64,000 nt of DNA from Glycomyces xiaoerkulensis (GTDB lineage Bacteria > Actinomycetota > Actinomycetes > Mycobacteriales > Micromonosporaceae): NCBI RefSeq assembly GCF_002798405.1, contig NZ_PGGV01000003.1:1-64000 (forward strand), read 5' to 3'. Shown here one piece after another: positions 41,952 to 52,078 of this stretch (position 1 is the first letter of the stretch; the number at the start of each line of letters is the position of its first letter). The translations under genes were made by a program, and so were the position numbers. The notes beneath the pieces were generated by a model. That model made no database searches. It was not told the origin of the DNA and worked only from the letters and a program-made list of their open reading frames with translations.

Positions 41952-44180
41952 GTGCTAGAGAAGTTCCAACCCCGGCGACTCCTGCGCCGGTTCCGCCGCT
42001 CCCTGGCCCGCCACAGAGCCGTCGTCGCCGCCTGGGCCGCCGTCGCCGTCCTGGCCCTCGTCGCCGCCTGGCAGATCCTGCCCGCCCCCGAGACCGACCG
42101 CGTCCCCTCCTCCGCCTCCTCGGTGATCGTCCTCGGCGTCGGGGGCCTGACCTGGACCGACATCGACGCCGAGACCACCCCGGAACTCTACGCGCTGGCC
42201 GAGGACGCCTCCCTGGCCGAACTCAACACCGACTCCGCCCGCAACTTCACCTGCACCCTCGACGGCTGGCTGACGCTCTCGGCCGGTTCGCCCGCCGTCA
42301 GCACCTCCTTCGGCGACTCCCCCGACTGCGGCGAGGTCGAACCCGACCGAGTCACCGTCGACGGCGACGACGCCACCCTCAACGACCTGCCCCAGATCGT
42401 CGAACTCAACCGCGAACTCGACCAGGGTCCCGAAGTCGGCATGCTCGCCGCCGGCACCTCCTGCACCACCGCGATCGGGCCCGGCGCCGCCTACGCCGCC
42501 GCCAACTCCGTCGGCCGTGTCGCCGACTACCGCCCCGGCCTGCCCGGCGGCGAGCAGCTCGGATCCGATCTGGCCGAATGCCCCCTCACCGTCGTCGACG
42601 GCGGGGTGCTCCCGATCGACCGGGACGTGCGCGAGACGGCACTGACCGCCCTCGACGCGGTCGTCGGCCGCCTCGCCGACGCCCGCCCCGCCGGGTCGGC
42701 CCTGATCGTGACCGGCATCAGCCAGACCGTCGAGCCCAACCGGCTGCTGGCCACCATCGCCGACTTCGGCGACGACTCCGGCCACAACCTGCTCGACCTC
42801 ACCGCCGAACGACCCGGCTACCTGCGGTTGACCGACCTGACCGCCACGATCCTGTCGCTGCTGGAGGCGCCTCCACCCGAGACGGTCACCGGGCTCTCGG
42901 CCGGAGCGGTCCCCGACTCCCTCCCCTTCGAGGAGCGGCAGGCGGTCTTCGACGACACCGACACCCGGCTGCTCGCCGCCGACACCGCCGCGCCCGCCGC
43001 CCAGTGGCTCCAAGTGCTGCTGCTGCTGGCGCTGACGATCGTGGCCTGGCCGCTGCTGCAACTGCTGCGCCGGGCCGGCCAACCCGGCGTCAGACCGCCG
43101 CCGCTGTGGCTCATGCGCGCCAACATCGTCACCGCCCTGGTGTGCGCGCTGTTCGTCGGCGCCGCCATCCTCGCCGACTTCTTCGGCTGGTGGAACGCCT
43201 CCAAACCTGCCCTGGTGGGCCCGGCCATCGCGCTGGGCATCGCAGCGGTGTGCGCGATCGCCGCCATCATCCTGCCGCGGCGGCACAGCCCCGCCGGGCT
43301 CATGGTCACCGTCTCGTCCTTCGGCCTCATCGTGACCGTCCTGGCGATGGTCATCCACGCCTCGGCTCCGCTGGGCACGCTGCTGGGGGACTACACCGTC
43401 GCCGACTCCGCCTCGGGCGAGCTCGGCCCGGTCGCCACCGGCATGTTCATCGCCTCCCTGTGGCTGCTGGCCGCCGCCGCGGTCTGGCGGCTGCCGCGCC
43501 GCTTCCAGGCGCCGGGCATCGCCGGCATCGGATGCATAGGCGTCATGGTCGTCTCGGTGGGCTTCCTCGGCGACTCCCTCCCGGCGGCCGTGGCCATCAC
43601 GGTCGGCACCTGCCTGGCCGCCGCCATCACCACCGGCGGATGGGTGACCTTCGCGCGCCTGGTCTGGTCCGGACTCGCCGGCGTCGCGGTCATGCTCGCG
43701 GTGTCGTGGATCGACTACCAGCGCCCGGCGCCCGAGCGCGGCGCCCTCGGCGACTTCCTGTCCGACGTGCTCGGGCAGACCAACGGCGTCATCGGCGCCG
43801 GGGTCGGATCGAACATCGTCGCGGTCTTCAGTTCGCCGCTGACGGTGCTGACCGCGATCGCTGGCCTGTACTGCTGGCTGGTGCTGCTGCGCCCCGGCGG
43901 GGGACTGCGGCGCGCCTTCGGGCTCTATCCGCCGCTGCGCGCCGCGTTCTCGGCCGCGGTGGTCGGCTCGGCCATCGCCGGGCTCCTGGCGGGCAAGGGC
44001 CTGATGAGTCTGGGCTCGGCCCTGGCGGTGATGGTTCCGCTCGCGGTCATCATGAGCCACAGGGTGCTCGCGCGTGCGCACGTCAAATACGGCCAGTACT
44101 CGGCCATGATCGTCGACGCGCCCTCCTGGGTCGACGAGGAGAACAGCGCCGAAAGTGTTAGTGTGGAATCCCGTGGATGA
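41952..44180 (+). CDS. Large membrane protein with phosphatase-like extracellular domain, function unknown
   Basis: The 742 residues show an N-terminal membrane helix (about 25-45), an extracytoplasmic domain of roughly 300 residues that starts VIVLGVGGLTWTDID and ends LLDLTAERPGYLRLTDLTAT, and seven or eight C-terminal helices (about 350-700). The first domain has the feel of the alkaline phosphatase/sulfatase superfamily (metal-site-like GVGGLTW, GYLRLTDLTATIL), but the key ligands are not all evident. It follows the glycosyltransferase by 7 nt. Homologues lie before pyrG in related actinomycetes. GTG start. Confidence 0.7.
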   Translation: MLEKFQPRRLLRRFRRSLARHRAVVAAWAAVAVLALVAAWQILPAPETDRVPSSASSVIVLGVGGLTWTDIDAETTPELYALAEDASLAELNTDSARNFTCTLDGWLTLSAGSPAVSTSFGDSPDCGEVEPDRVTVDGDDATLNDLPQIVELNRELDQGPEVGMLAAGTSCTTAIGPGAAYAAANSVGRVADYRPGLPGGEQLGSDLAECPLTVVDGGVLPIDRDVRETALTALDAVVGRLADARPAGSALIVTGISQTVEPNRLLATIADFGDDSGHNLLDLTAERPGYLRLTDLTATILSLLEAPPPETVTGLSAGAVPDSLPFEERQAVFDDTDTRLLAADTAAPAAQWLQVLLLLALTIVAWPLLQLLRRAGQPGVRPPPLWLMRANIVTALVCALFVGAAILADFFGWWNASKPALVGPAIALGIAAVCAIAAIILPRRHSPAGLMVTVSSFGLIVTVLAMVIHASAPLGTLLGDYTVADSASGELGPVATGMFIASLWLLAAAAVWRLPRRFQAPGIAGIGCIGVMVVSVGFLGDSLPAAVAITVGTCLAAAITTGGWVTFARLVWSGLAGVAVMLAVSWIDYQRPAPERGALGDFLSDVLGQTNGVIGAGVGSNIVAVFSSPLTVLTAIAGLYCWLVLLRPGGGLRRAFGLYPPLRAAFSAAVVGSAIAGLLAGKGLMSLGSALAVMVPLAVIMSHRVLARAHVKYGQYSAMIVDAPSWVDEENSAESVSVESRG

Positions 44181-44235
44181 TGCGATCCACCGGCGGCGGG
44201 GCAGTCTCGACCGGCCGCTCGATCGACACGAATAA

Positions 44236-45933
<1,698 letters not shown>

Positions 45934-45995
45934 GCGCGCGCGAACCGGTGAGCGGCCTCTCAAGTCCGGACGCACCGCCTGTGCCGCACGCGCAC

Positions 45996-46008
45996 TAGTG
46001 TGGTCGGC
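45996..46008 (+). promoter_or_regulatory. Leaderless promoter -10 (TAGTGT) of the Nudix gene
   Basis: TAGTGT at 45996-46001 ends seven bases before GTG 46009, the same layout as coaE. Confidence 0.45.
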
Positions 46009-46566
46009 GTGCATGAATACCGTGTCCTGGACCGAGAGCTCATCTACCGCGGCTGGATCTACGAACTGGTCGCCGAGACCGTCGAGATGCCCGGAGGCGG
46101 CACCGCGCGCCGCGAGTTCACCGACCACTCCGGCGCCGTCGTGGCCGTCCCGGTCGACGCGCAGGGCCGCGTCGGCATGATCCGCCAGTACCGGGTGCCG
46201 ACGGGGGAGTACCTGTGGGAGCTCCCGGCCGGCCTCCGCGACGTCGAGGGCGAGGACCCCGCCGTCACCGCCCGCCGCGAACTGGCCGAGGAGGCCGACC
46301 TCCGCAGCGACCGGCTCCACAAACTCGGTGAGTTCTACACCTCGCCGGGCATATCCAACGAGCTGATCCACTACTACCTGGCCACCGAGCTGAGCCCGGT
46401 CGCCGAAGCGGACCTGCACCGGCGCGTCGAGGAGGAGGCCCACATCGAGCTGGTGTGGTGGGAGCTGGACAAGGCGCTCGCCGCCGTGGCCGACGGGCAG
46501 ATCCGCAACGGCGTCTGCGCGCTCGCGCTCAACCTGACCAGACTCCACCTGGAGGCTTCGAAGTAA
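46009..46566 (+). CDS. Nudix hydrolase, ADP-ribose pyrophosphatase type
   Basis: This 185-residue protein splits nucleoside-diphosphate sugars, probably ADP-ribose (Rv1700-like). The Nudix helix ARRELAEEADL supplies the metal-binding REUxEE core. The preceding GLRDVEGEDPAVT has six rather than five residues between Gly and Glu. IRQYRVPTGEYLWELPAG upstream and FYTSPGISNE downstream are typical of ADPR hydrolases. An alternative GTG at 46000 would add three residues. It directly follows pyrG as in other actinobacteria. A xerD gene, expected next, is absent. Confidence 0.9.
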   Translation: MHEYRVLDRELIYRGWIYELVAETVEMPGGGTARREFTDHSGAVVAVPVDAQGRVGMIRQYRVPTGEYLWELPAGLRDVEGEDPAVTARRELAEEADLRSDRLHKLGEFYTSPGISNELIHYYLATELSPVAEADLHRRVEEEAHIELVWWELDKALAAVADGQIRNGVCALALNLTRLHLEASK

Positions 46567-46763
46567 AGGTCTGTCGCATCGGAGTCGTTGGTCTCGTAGT
46601 CGAAACGAGCCGCGCACCGCTACTATCATCGGCGAAGGCGTCGACCCGGTCGGCCGTCCCCACAAGGGAAAGCCGGGAAATCGGGCTCGGCGCGTCATAG
46701 ACTGCCCGCACCGGCCGCGAACCGGCCGGATGCCGGACCGACGCTTCGGAAGGAACCCGTGCC
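46567..46763. other. Intergenic stretch before ald, no gene seen
   Basis: 197 bp with no credible ORF. It should contain the ald promoter. In several actinobacteria a xerD recombinase gene lies at this place. No xerD remnant is visible in any frame. Confidence 0.5.
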
Positions 46764-47885
46764 GTGAAAGTCGCCGTCCCCCGCGAGATCAAGAACAACG
46801 AGTACCGCGTCGCACTCACCCCCGGCGGCGTCCACGAACTGGTCGCCGCCGGCCACGACGTCGCCGTCGAGACCGGCGCCGGCCTCGGCTCGGCCATCAC
46901 CGACGACGACTACCGCGACGCCGGAGCCGCCATCCGCCCCGACGCCGACGCCACCTGGGAGGCGGGCGACCTCGTCCTCAAGGTCAAAGAGCCCGTCGCC
47001 CCCGAATACCACCGCATGCGGTCCGGCCAGACCCTGTTCACCTACCTCCACCTCGCCGCGAGCGCCGAGTGCACCGACGCGCTCCTGGAGCGGCGCGTCA
47101 CCGCCATCGCCTACGAGACCGTCCAGAACGCCGACGGCCGCCTGCCGCTGCTGGCACCCATGAGCGAGGTCGCCGGGCGCCTGTCGGTCCAGGCCGGCGC
47201 CTACCACCTCCAGCGCCCCGAAGGCGGCCGCGGCACCCTCATGGGCGGGGTGCCGGGGACCAGGCCGGCCAAGGTCGTCATCATCGGCGCCGGCGTCTCC
47301 GGCATGAACGCCGCCGCCATCGCCGTCGGCATGCGGTCCGAGATCGAACTGCTCGACCTCGACATCGACAAGCTCCACGCCGCCGACGACCTCTACCAGG
47401 GCCGCCTGCGCACCGTCGTCTCCAACCGCTACGAGGTCAGGCGCGCCTGCCGCGGCGCCGACCTCGTCATCGGCGCCGTCCTCGTGCCCGGCGCCAAGGC
47501 CCCCACCGTGGTCGACGACGAAGCGCTCGCGGACATGAAGGACGGCGCGGTCCTGGTCGACATCGCCATCGACCAAGGCGGCTGCTTCGCCCACTCCCGG
47601 CCGACCACCCACGACGATCCGTCATTCACCCACGAGGGGAAAGTGTTCTACTGCGTCGCCAACATGCCCGGCGCCGTGCCCGACACCTCCACCTCCGCGC
47701 TCACGAATGCGACCCTCCCTTATGTCATGAAGCTCGCCGACCGCGGATGGACCGACGCCCTCAAATCCGACCCCGCGCTCGCCGGCGGCCTGAACACCCA
47801 CGACGGCCACCTGACCAACGAGCCGGTCGCGCTCACCCACCACCTGCCGGTCACCCCGGCCGAACAGGTCCTCGCCGGACTTTGA
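46764..47885 (+). CDS. ald: Alanine dehydrogenase
   Basis: This 373-residue NAD-dependent enzyme interconverts L-alanine with pyruvate and ammonia. The N-terminus KVAVPREIKNNEYRVALTP (Arg/Lys substrate site), catalytic-site region YLHLAAS near 94-100, nucleotide fold VVIIGAGVSGMNAAAIA near 173-189 and DIAIDQGGC near residue 270 are diagnostic. GTG start behind GGAAGGAA. Lies upstream of parA as in Streptomyces. Its stop codon coincides with the left boundary of the IS110 remnant, so its terminator may be displaced. Confidence 0.96.
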   Translation: MKVAVPREIKNNEYRVALTPGGVHELVAAGHDVAVETGAGLGSAITDDDYRDAGAAIRPDADATWEAGDLVLKVKEPVAPEYHRMRSGQTLFTYLHLAASAECTDALLERRVTAIAYETVQNADGRLPLLAPMSEVAGRLSVQAGAYHLQRPEGGRGTLMGGVPGTRPAKVVIIGAGVSGMNAAAIAVGMRSEIELLDLDIDKLHAADDLYQGRLRTVVSNRYEVRRACRGADLVIGAVLVPGAKAPTVVDDEALADMKDGAVLVDIAIDQGGCFAHSRPTTHDDPSFTHEGKVFYCVANMPGAVPDTSTSALTNATLPYVMKLADRGWTDALKSDPALAGGLNTHDGHLTNEPVALTHHLPVTPAEQVLAGL

Positions 47886-47886
47886 C

Positions 47887-48110
47887 ATCCGATTAGTGTT
47901 GGTGCCAGCGATGTGGTGGTCGGGGTAGCTCCCCGCAGCCGCTCGTGAGGATATCGGCCAGGCTGGCTCGTTGACATCCTGCCGCGTTCGCGCTGGCTCT
48001 GCGTGAGGTCTGCCGCCTGGCCGATATTCGCCTCGGTCTGGCTCGATAAAGGAATGCTCGACGCGAGCGTCTGAGCTGGTAATCGGATTGCCGACCGAGA
48101 CGCCATCCTC
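47887..48110 (+). ncRNA. Candidate IS110 bridge RNA (left end of IS110 remnant)
   Basis: The non-coding stretch upstream of the IS110 transposase folds into two large stem-loops. Stem 1 is 47952-47963 with 48017-48028 (12 bp, one more pair inside). Its 51-nt loop contains TTGACATCC (47972-47980), identical to the chromosomal flank 47882-47890. Stem 2 is 48033-48039 with 48093-48099. Its loop contains TAATCGGAT (48080-48088), the exact reverse complement of the element's first bases (47887-47895). This matches the target-binding and donor-binding loops of IS110 bridge RNAs. The precise RNA ends are unknown. Confidence 0.6.
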
Positions 48111-48139
48111 AACCCTCGGCATCAGAGCAGGATCCCTTC

Positions 48140-48475
48140 ATGCTAATCGTCGGCGTCGACCCCCACAAATCCACCCATACCGCCGCCGTGCTCGACACCA
48201 TCACCGGTGAGGCGCTGGGCGAGCTGACCATCACGGCCACCACGGAGGGCTACGGGGAACTCGGCACATGGTGCCGCGACCTCGGCACCGACCTGGTCGC
48301 CATAGAGAACCTCCGCGGCCTGGGCTGCCATCTCGGCGCCTGGCTGAATTCGCAGGGCTTCGACCTGGTCGATGTCACCGCCAAGGAAGTCCAGGCCCAG
48401 CGCCTGGCCCGTCGCGGCGGGCGCAACAAGAACGATCCCGCCGACGCGTTCGCCGCCGCCCTAGCGGCGGCGCAT
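48140..48475 (+). pseudogene. IS110-family transposase, N-terminal fragment
   Basis: About 112 residues of the RuvC-like (DEDD) domain remain: GVDPHKSTHTAAVLD (first Asp), LVAIENLRGLG (Glu) and NKNDPADAFAAALA (Asp pair). The rest of the DEDD domain and the whole C-terminal serine-containing Tnp domain (normally about 300 more residues) are missing, because the sequence switches to a truncated tnpB on the other strand near 48460-48500. The frame stays open further to 49282, but only as the antisense of tnpB. ATG start; the element is dead in cis. Confidence 0.85.
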
Positions 48476-49147
48476 GGCGGGGGATACCGTCTCAGTGGTG
48501 AAGACCTTCGGGTTCTCGATGGTCTTGCCGCCGCGCAGCACCGCGAACGACTTCAGCCCGAGATCGATCCCGGTCTCAGCGTCCTCGTCCGGGATCGGTT
48601 CGGCCAGGTCCGCGCCGTCGTCGACCGCGACCACGAAACTCGCGTAGTACCTGCCGGTCGCCGTCTTGGTCACCGTCACGCTCGAGGGCGCGGCGGGCAG
48701 GTCCCGCGACCAGGCGACCTTGAGGGCACCGACCTTCGCCACGTACAGGCGGCCATTGGGTTTGAGGCTGAACCCGCGCCGGGTGTACCGGGCGGTCTGC
48801 GTGCCCGCGCGGCGCTTGAAACGCGGCGGCCCCACCCGGGCCCCGTGCCGCTTCCCCTGGAGCGAGTCGAAGAAGTGCCGGTAGGCGGCGTGGCAGTCCC
48901 GCAGGGCCTGCTGCAACGGCACGGTCGACACCTCGCCCAGCCACGCCCGCTCCGGCGTCCGCTTCGCCGCCGTGATCAGCGCCCGGTCCAGCGCCGCCGT
49001 CGACGGATAGGGCAGACGGTGCCGGTACGCGGCCTGCCGCGCGGCCACGGCGTCGTTGTACACCACACGCACGCACCCGAACGTCCGAGCCAGCGCCCGC
49101 CGCTGCGGGCCTGTCGGGTAGACACGATAGGAGTACCGCAGATGCAC
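48461..49147 (-). pseudogene. TnpB (IS605/IS1341-type RNA-guided nuclease), N-terminal half
   Basis: Roughly 228 residues remain. Features are the usual start HLRYSYRVYPTGPQRRALAR, ARTFGCVRVVYNDAV, the LQQALRDCHAAYRHFF helix, GPPRFKRR, and the first RuvC motif DEDAETGIDLGLKSFAVL, ending shortly after IENPKVF. The second and third RuvC acidic motifs and the zinc finger are gone, so no nuclease can be made. The 3' end, where the guide (omega/reRNA) is encoded, is lost. TATAAT (49154-49159) stands six bases before the GTG start, a leaderless arrangement. It is truncated head-on against the IS110 fragment. Confidence 0.85.
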
Positions 49148-49445
49148 GCGAACATTATACCCGTATCGCACCCGGCGTCCGCTTCCCGGCTCCCAGTCCT
49201 GCTCCGCAGGACCCAGAGAAGGCGATCACCCCCGATCCCTCCCCGCCCTCAAGGACGGGACCTCCCCGGAGAAATCCGGTGACACCGGCCGCCCGCAACG
49301 CCCGGGCGGGGCAACTCACGCCGGCCGCCGCGGCGTCTCGCAAGCCGTCGACAGCCTCGATACACTGACGTAGAGTCGCAATGACAGGCAAATCGGTGAG
49401 ACGCCCGGCACACGGTGCCGTCCTCGCACCCGGAGGCGCGAAGAA
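49148..49445. other. Non-coding region: tnpB element end and parA promoter
   Basis: 298 bp without a gene. It holds a perfect 7-bp hairpin GTCCTGC/GCAGGAC (49196-49212) and a GC-rich CCGCCCTCAAGGACGGG repeat (about 49240-49256), typical of IS605-type element ends. The right half should contain the parA promoter; the parA ribosome site is GGAGG at 49433-49437. Confidence 0.4.
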
Positions 49446-50369
49446 ATGAGCAGTGTGGACAGCAACGACAAGTGGGCGGCTTTGCGCGCGGCGCAAGTGC
49501 CACCCGCTGACTCCGAGGGCGACTTCTCCTCGCCGGACCCGGAGAGCTACACGGGCAAACGCGACATCCCCCAGCCCCAGCCGCTCGAGCGCCACGGTCC
49601 GGCCCGCGTCATCGCCATGGCCAATCAGAAAGGCGGGGTCGGCAAGACCACCACCACGATCAACCTCGGCGCCGCGCTGGCCGAGTACGGACGCAAGGTG
49701 CTGCTGGTGGACTTCGACCCGCAAGGGGCCCTGTCGGTCGGCTTCGGCACCAACCCGCACACGCTCGACCTGACCGTCTACAACCTCCTGATGCAAGAGG
49801 ACGTCGACATCGACGACGTCATGATGAAGACCAACGTGGCGGGCCTGCGCCTCATGCCCGCCAACATCGATCTGTCCGCCGCGGAGATCCAACTGGTCAA
49901 CGAGGTCGCCCGCGAGCAGACCCTCGCCCGGGTGCTGCGGCCTGTGATCCCCGACTTCGACTTCGTCCTCGTCGACTGCCAGCCCTCGCTGGGCCTGCTG
50001 ACGGTCAACGCGCTCACCGCCGCCCACAGCGTCCTGGTCCCCCTGGAATGCGAATTCTTCTCCCTGCGGGGCGTGGCGCTGCTGCTCGACACCATCGACA
50101 AGGTCCGCGAGCGGCTCAACTACGACCTCGAACTCGAAGGCATCCTGGCCACCATGTACGACTCGCGCACCACCCACTCCCGGCAGGTGCTCCAGCGCGT
50201 CGTGGAGGCCTTCGGCGAGAAGGTCTTCTCCACCGTCATCACCCGCACGGTGCGGTTCCCCGAGACCACCGTCGCCGGCGAGCCCATCACCACCTGGGCC
50301 CCCGCCTCCTCGGGCGCCCGCGCCTACCGCCAGCTCGCCCGAGAGCTCATCGCCTCCACCGACAAGTAG
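49446..50369 (+). CDS. ParA-family ATPase of the scpAB cluster
   Basis: This 307-residue protein has a non-conserved 50-residue N-terminus, then a deviant Walker A QKGGVGKTTTTINLG (61-75), switch motif LLVDFDPQGALS and Walker B FDFVLVDCQPSLGLLT near 168-183. It is the second actinobacterial ParA paralogue (Rv1708-like, SCO1772-like), encoded with scpA and scpB rather than with parB, so it probably acts with condensin in chromosome organisation. ATG start after GGAGGCGCGAAGAA. Confidence 0.92.
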   Translation: MSSVDSNDKWAALRAAQVPPADSEGDFSSPDPESYTGKRDIPQPQPLERHGPARVIAMANQKGGVGKTTTTINLGAALAEYGRKVLLVDFDPQGALSVGFGTNPHTLDLTVYNLLMQEDVDIDDVMMKTNVAGLRLMPANIDLSAAEIQLVNEVAREQTLARVLRPVIPDFDFVLVDCQPSLGLLTVNALTAAHSVLVPLECEFFSLRGVALLLDTIDKVRERLNYDLELEGILATMYDSRTTHSRQVLQRVVEAFGEKVFSTVITRTVRFPETTVAGEPITTWAPASSGARAYRQLARELIASTDK

Positions 50370-50432
50370 CGACCCACCGACCTGCGGGCCACGAAACCGG
50401 ACGTTCACCCGGACGTGGCCGCACGGCCGGTC

Positions 50433-50445
50433 TAAGCTTGCCTGC
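50433..50445 (+). promoter_or_regulatory. Leaderless promoter -10 (TAAGCT) of scpA
   Basis: TAAGCT at 50433-50438 ends seven bases before GTG 50446, with no ribosome-binding site between. Confidence 0.45.
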
Positions 50446-51312
50446 GTGACCGAGCAGCAGCCACCGCGCGCACCCGACCAGCGGGACGCCGAGACCGAGG
50501 GGACCGAGCCCGGCTTCCACGTCCGACTCGAGAACTTCGAAGGCCCGTTCGACCTGCTGCTGCAACTGATCGGCAAGCACAAGCTCGACGTCACCGAGGT
50601 CGCCCTCCACCAGGTCGCCTCCGAGTTCATCGCCTACGTCACCGCCCTCGACGAGGCCTGGAACCTCGAGGAGACCAGCGAATTCCTCCTGGTCGCCGCC
50701 ACCCTCCTCGACCTCAAGACCGCCCGCCTGCTGCCGAACACCGTCGTCGACGACGAAGAGGACCTCGCGCTCCTGGAGGCCCGCGACCTCCTGTTCGCGC
50801 GACTGCTCCAGTACCGTGCCTACAAGGAGGCGGCCGGACACCTCTCCCGCCTGGCCGAGACCGCATCGACCCGCGTGGCCCGCTCCACCGGCCTCGAGGA
50901 CCGCTACCGGGGACTGCTGCCCGAACTGAACCTCGACCTCACCCCCGAGGAATTCGCCCGACTGGCCGGCAAGGCGATGAAACCCAAACCGCCGCCGCAG
51001 GTCGGCACCGAACACGTCCACGGCCAGCGCGTCTCGGTACGCGAGCACGCCGTGATCCTGTCCCGCCGGCTCCAGCGCGTCGAGACCGCCACCTTCAGGG
51101 CCCTGGTCTCCGACTGCGAGAACCGCCTCGAGGTCGTGGCCCGGTTCCTGGCCCTGCTGGAGCTGTACCGGGAGGCGCTGGTCGGTTTCGAGCAGATGCA
51201 GGCGCTCGGCGACCTGACCGTGCGCTGGCACGGAGGGTCGGGACCCACCGAGATCGAAGTCGACGAGTACGCAGGTGCACAGCAGACGGGGGAGGAACCG
51301 AAAGGTGAGTGA
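50446..51312 (+). CDS. scpA: Segregation and condensation protein A (kleisin)
   Basis: This 288-residue kleisin bridges SMC heads. The N-terminal domain has FHVRLENFEGPFDLLLQLIG (residues 24-43), then EFLLVAATLLDLKTARLLP near 85-103. The winged-helix C-terminus has VVARFLALLELYREALVGFEQ near 226-246. It overlaps scpB by 8 nt. SMC itself is not in the window. Confidence 0.95.
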   Translation: MTEQQPPRAPDQRDAETEGTEPGFHVRLENFEGPFDLLLQLIGKHKLDVTEVALHQVASEFIAYVTALDEAWNLEETSEFLLVAATLLDLKTARLLPNTVVDDEEDLALLEARDLLFARLLQYRAYKEAAGHLSRLAETASTRVARSTGLEDRYRGLLPELNLDLTPEEFARLAGKAMKPKPPPQVGTEHVHGQRVSVREHAVILSRRLQRVETATFRALVSDCENRLEVVARFLALLELYREALVGFEQMQALGDLTVRWHGGSGPTEIEVDEYAGAQQTGEEPKGE

Positions 51313-52078
51313 GCAGCCCGAATCCATGGCGGACGCGGTGGCCGAATGGCGCCCGCCCTGGCAGCGCGACGACGGCCCGGCGCCGGCCCGGTCGGACACC
51401 CCGGCCGACGAACCGGCCGACGAGAGCGACGAGTACGCCGAGGCGGTGGCCGCCGTCCCGGCCCAGACCGACACCGGACCCGAGGCCGAACCCGAACCGG
51501 AGGGCGAAGACCGCCCCGTGCCGGTGCCCGAGGACGTCGACCTCGGCGCGGTGCTCGAGGCGATCCTCATGATCGCGGAGGAGCCCCTGTCCGAGCAGTT
51601 CCTGGCCTCGGTATTGGAGCGGCCACTCTCACAGGTGCGCGAGACCCTCGGCCGCCTGAGCGCCGAATACACTGGCGACGGCCGCGGATTCGATCTGCGC
51701 CGCCAAGCCGGCGGATGGCGGTTCTACACCAGGGCCGACTACGCCCGCTACGTGGAGCGATTCGTGACCGACGGCGCCTCCGCCCGCCTGACCAAGGCGG
51801 CCCTGGAGACGCTTGCGGTCGTCGCCTACCGGCAGCCGGTCACCCGCGGCCGCATCTCGGCGATCCGCGGGGTCAACTGCGACGGCGTGATGCGGACGTT
51901 GACCGCCCGCGGCATGGTCGAAGAGTGCGGCTCCGACCCCGATTCGACGGCGACGCTGTACCGCACCACCACCCTGTTCCTGGAAAAACTCGGTCTGGAC
52001 TCGGTCGCCCAGCTCCCCGAGCTGGCGCCGTTCCTGCCGGACGACATGACGGATATCGAGGAAGATGAACAAAGCTGA
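51305..52078 (+). CDS. scpB: Segregation and condensation protein B
   Basis: This 257-residue protein has an acidic, disordered N-terminal extension of about 75 residues (many Asp, Glu, Pro), then two winged-helix domains: LEAILMIAEEPLSEQFLA onward and LETLAVVAYRQPVTRGRISA with RGVNCDGVMRTLTARGMVEE near 170-210. GTG 51305 lies in the AAAGGTGAG context, with GGGGGAGG upstream. Overlaps scpA by 8 nt and rluB by 14 nt. Confidence 0.94.
   Translation: MSEQPESMADAVAEWRPPWQRDDGPAPARSDTPADEPADESDEYAEAVAAVPAQTDTGPEAEPEPEGEDRPVPVPEDVDLGAVLEAILMIAEEPLSEQFLASVLERPLSQVRETLGRLSAEYTGDGRGFDLRRQAGGWRFYTRADYARYVERFVTDGASARLTKAALETLAVVAYRQPVTRGRISAIRGVNCDGVMRTLTARGMVEECGSDPDSTATLYRTTTLFLEKLGLDSVAQLPELAPFLPDDMTDIEEDEQS

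Noticed and set aside
48476..49282. Continuation of the IS110 frame as a 380-residue protein
   Set aside because: After about residue 112 the translation is the antisense of tnpB and has no similarity to the IS110 C-terminal domain.
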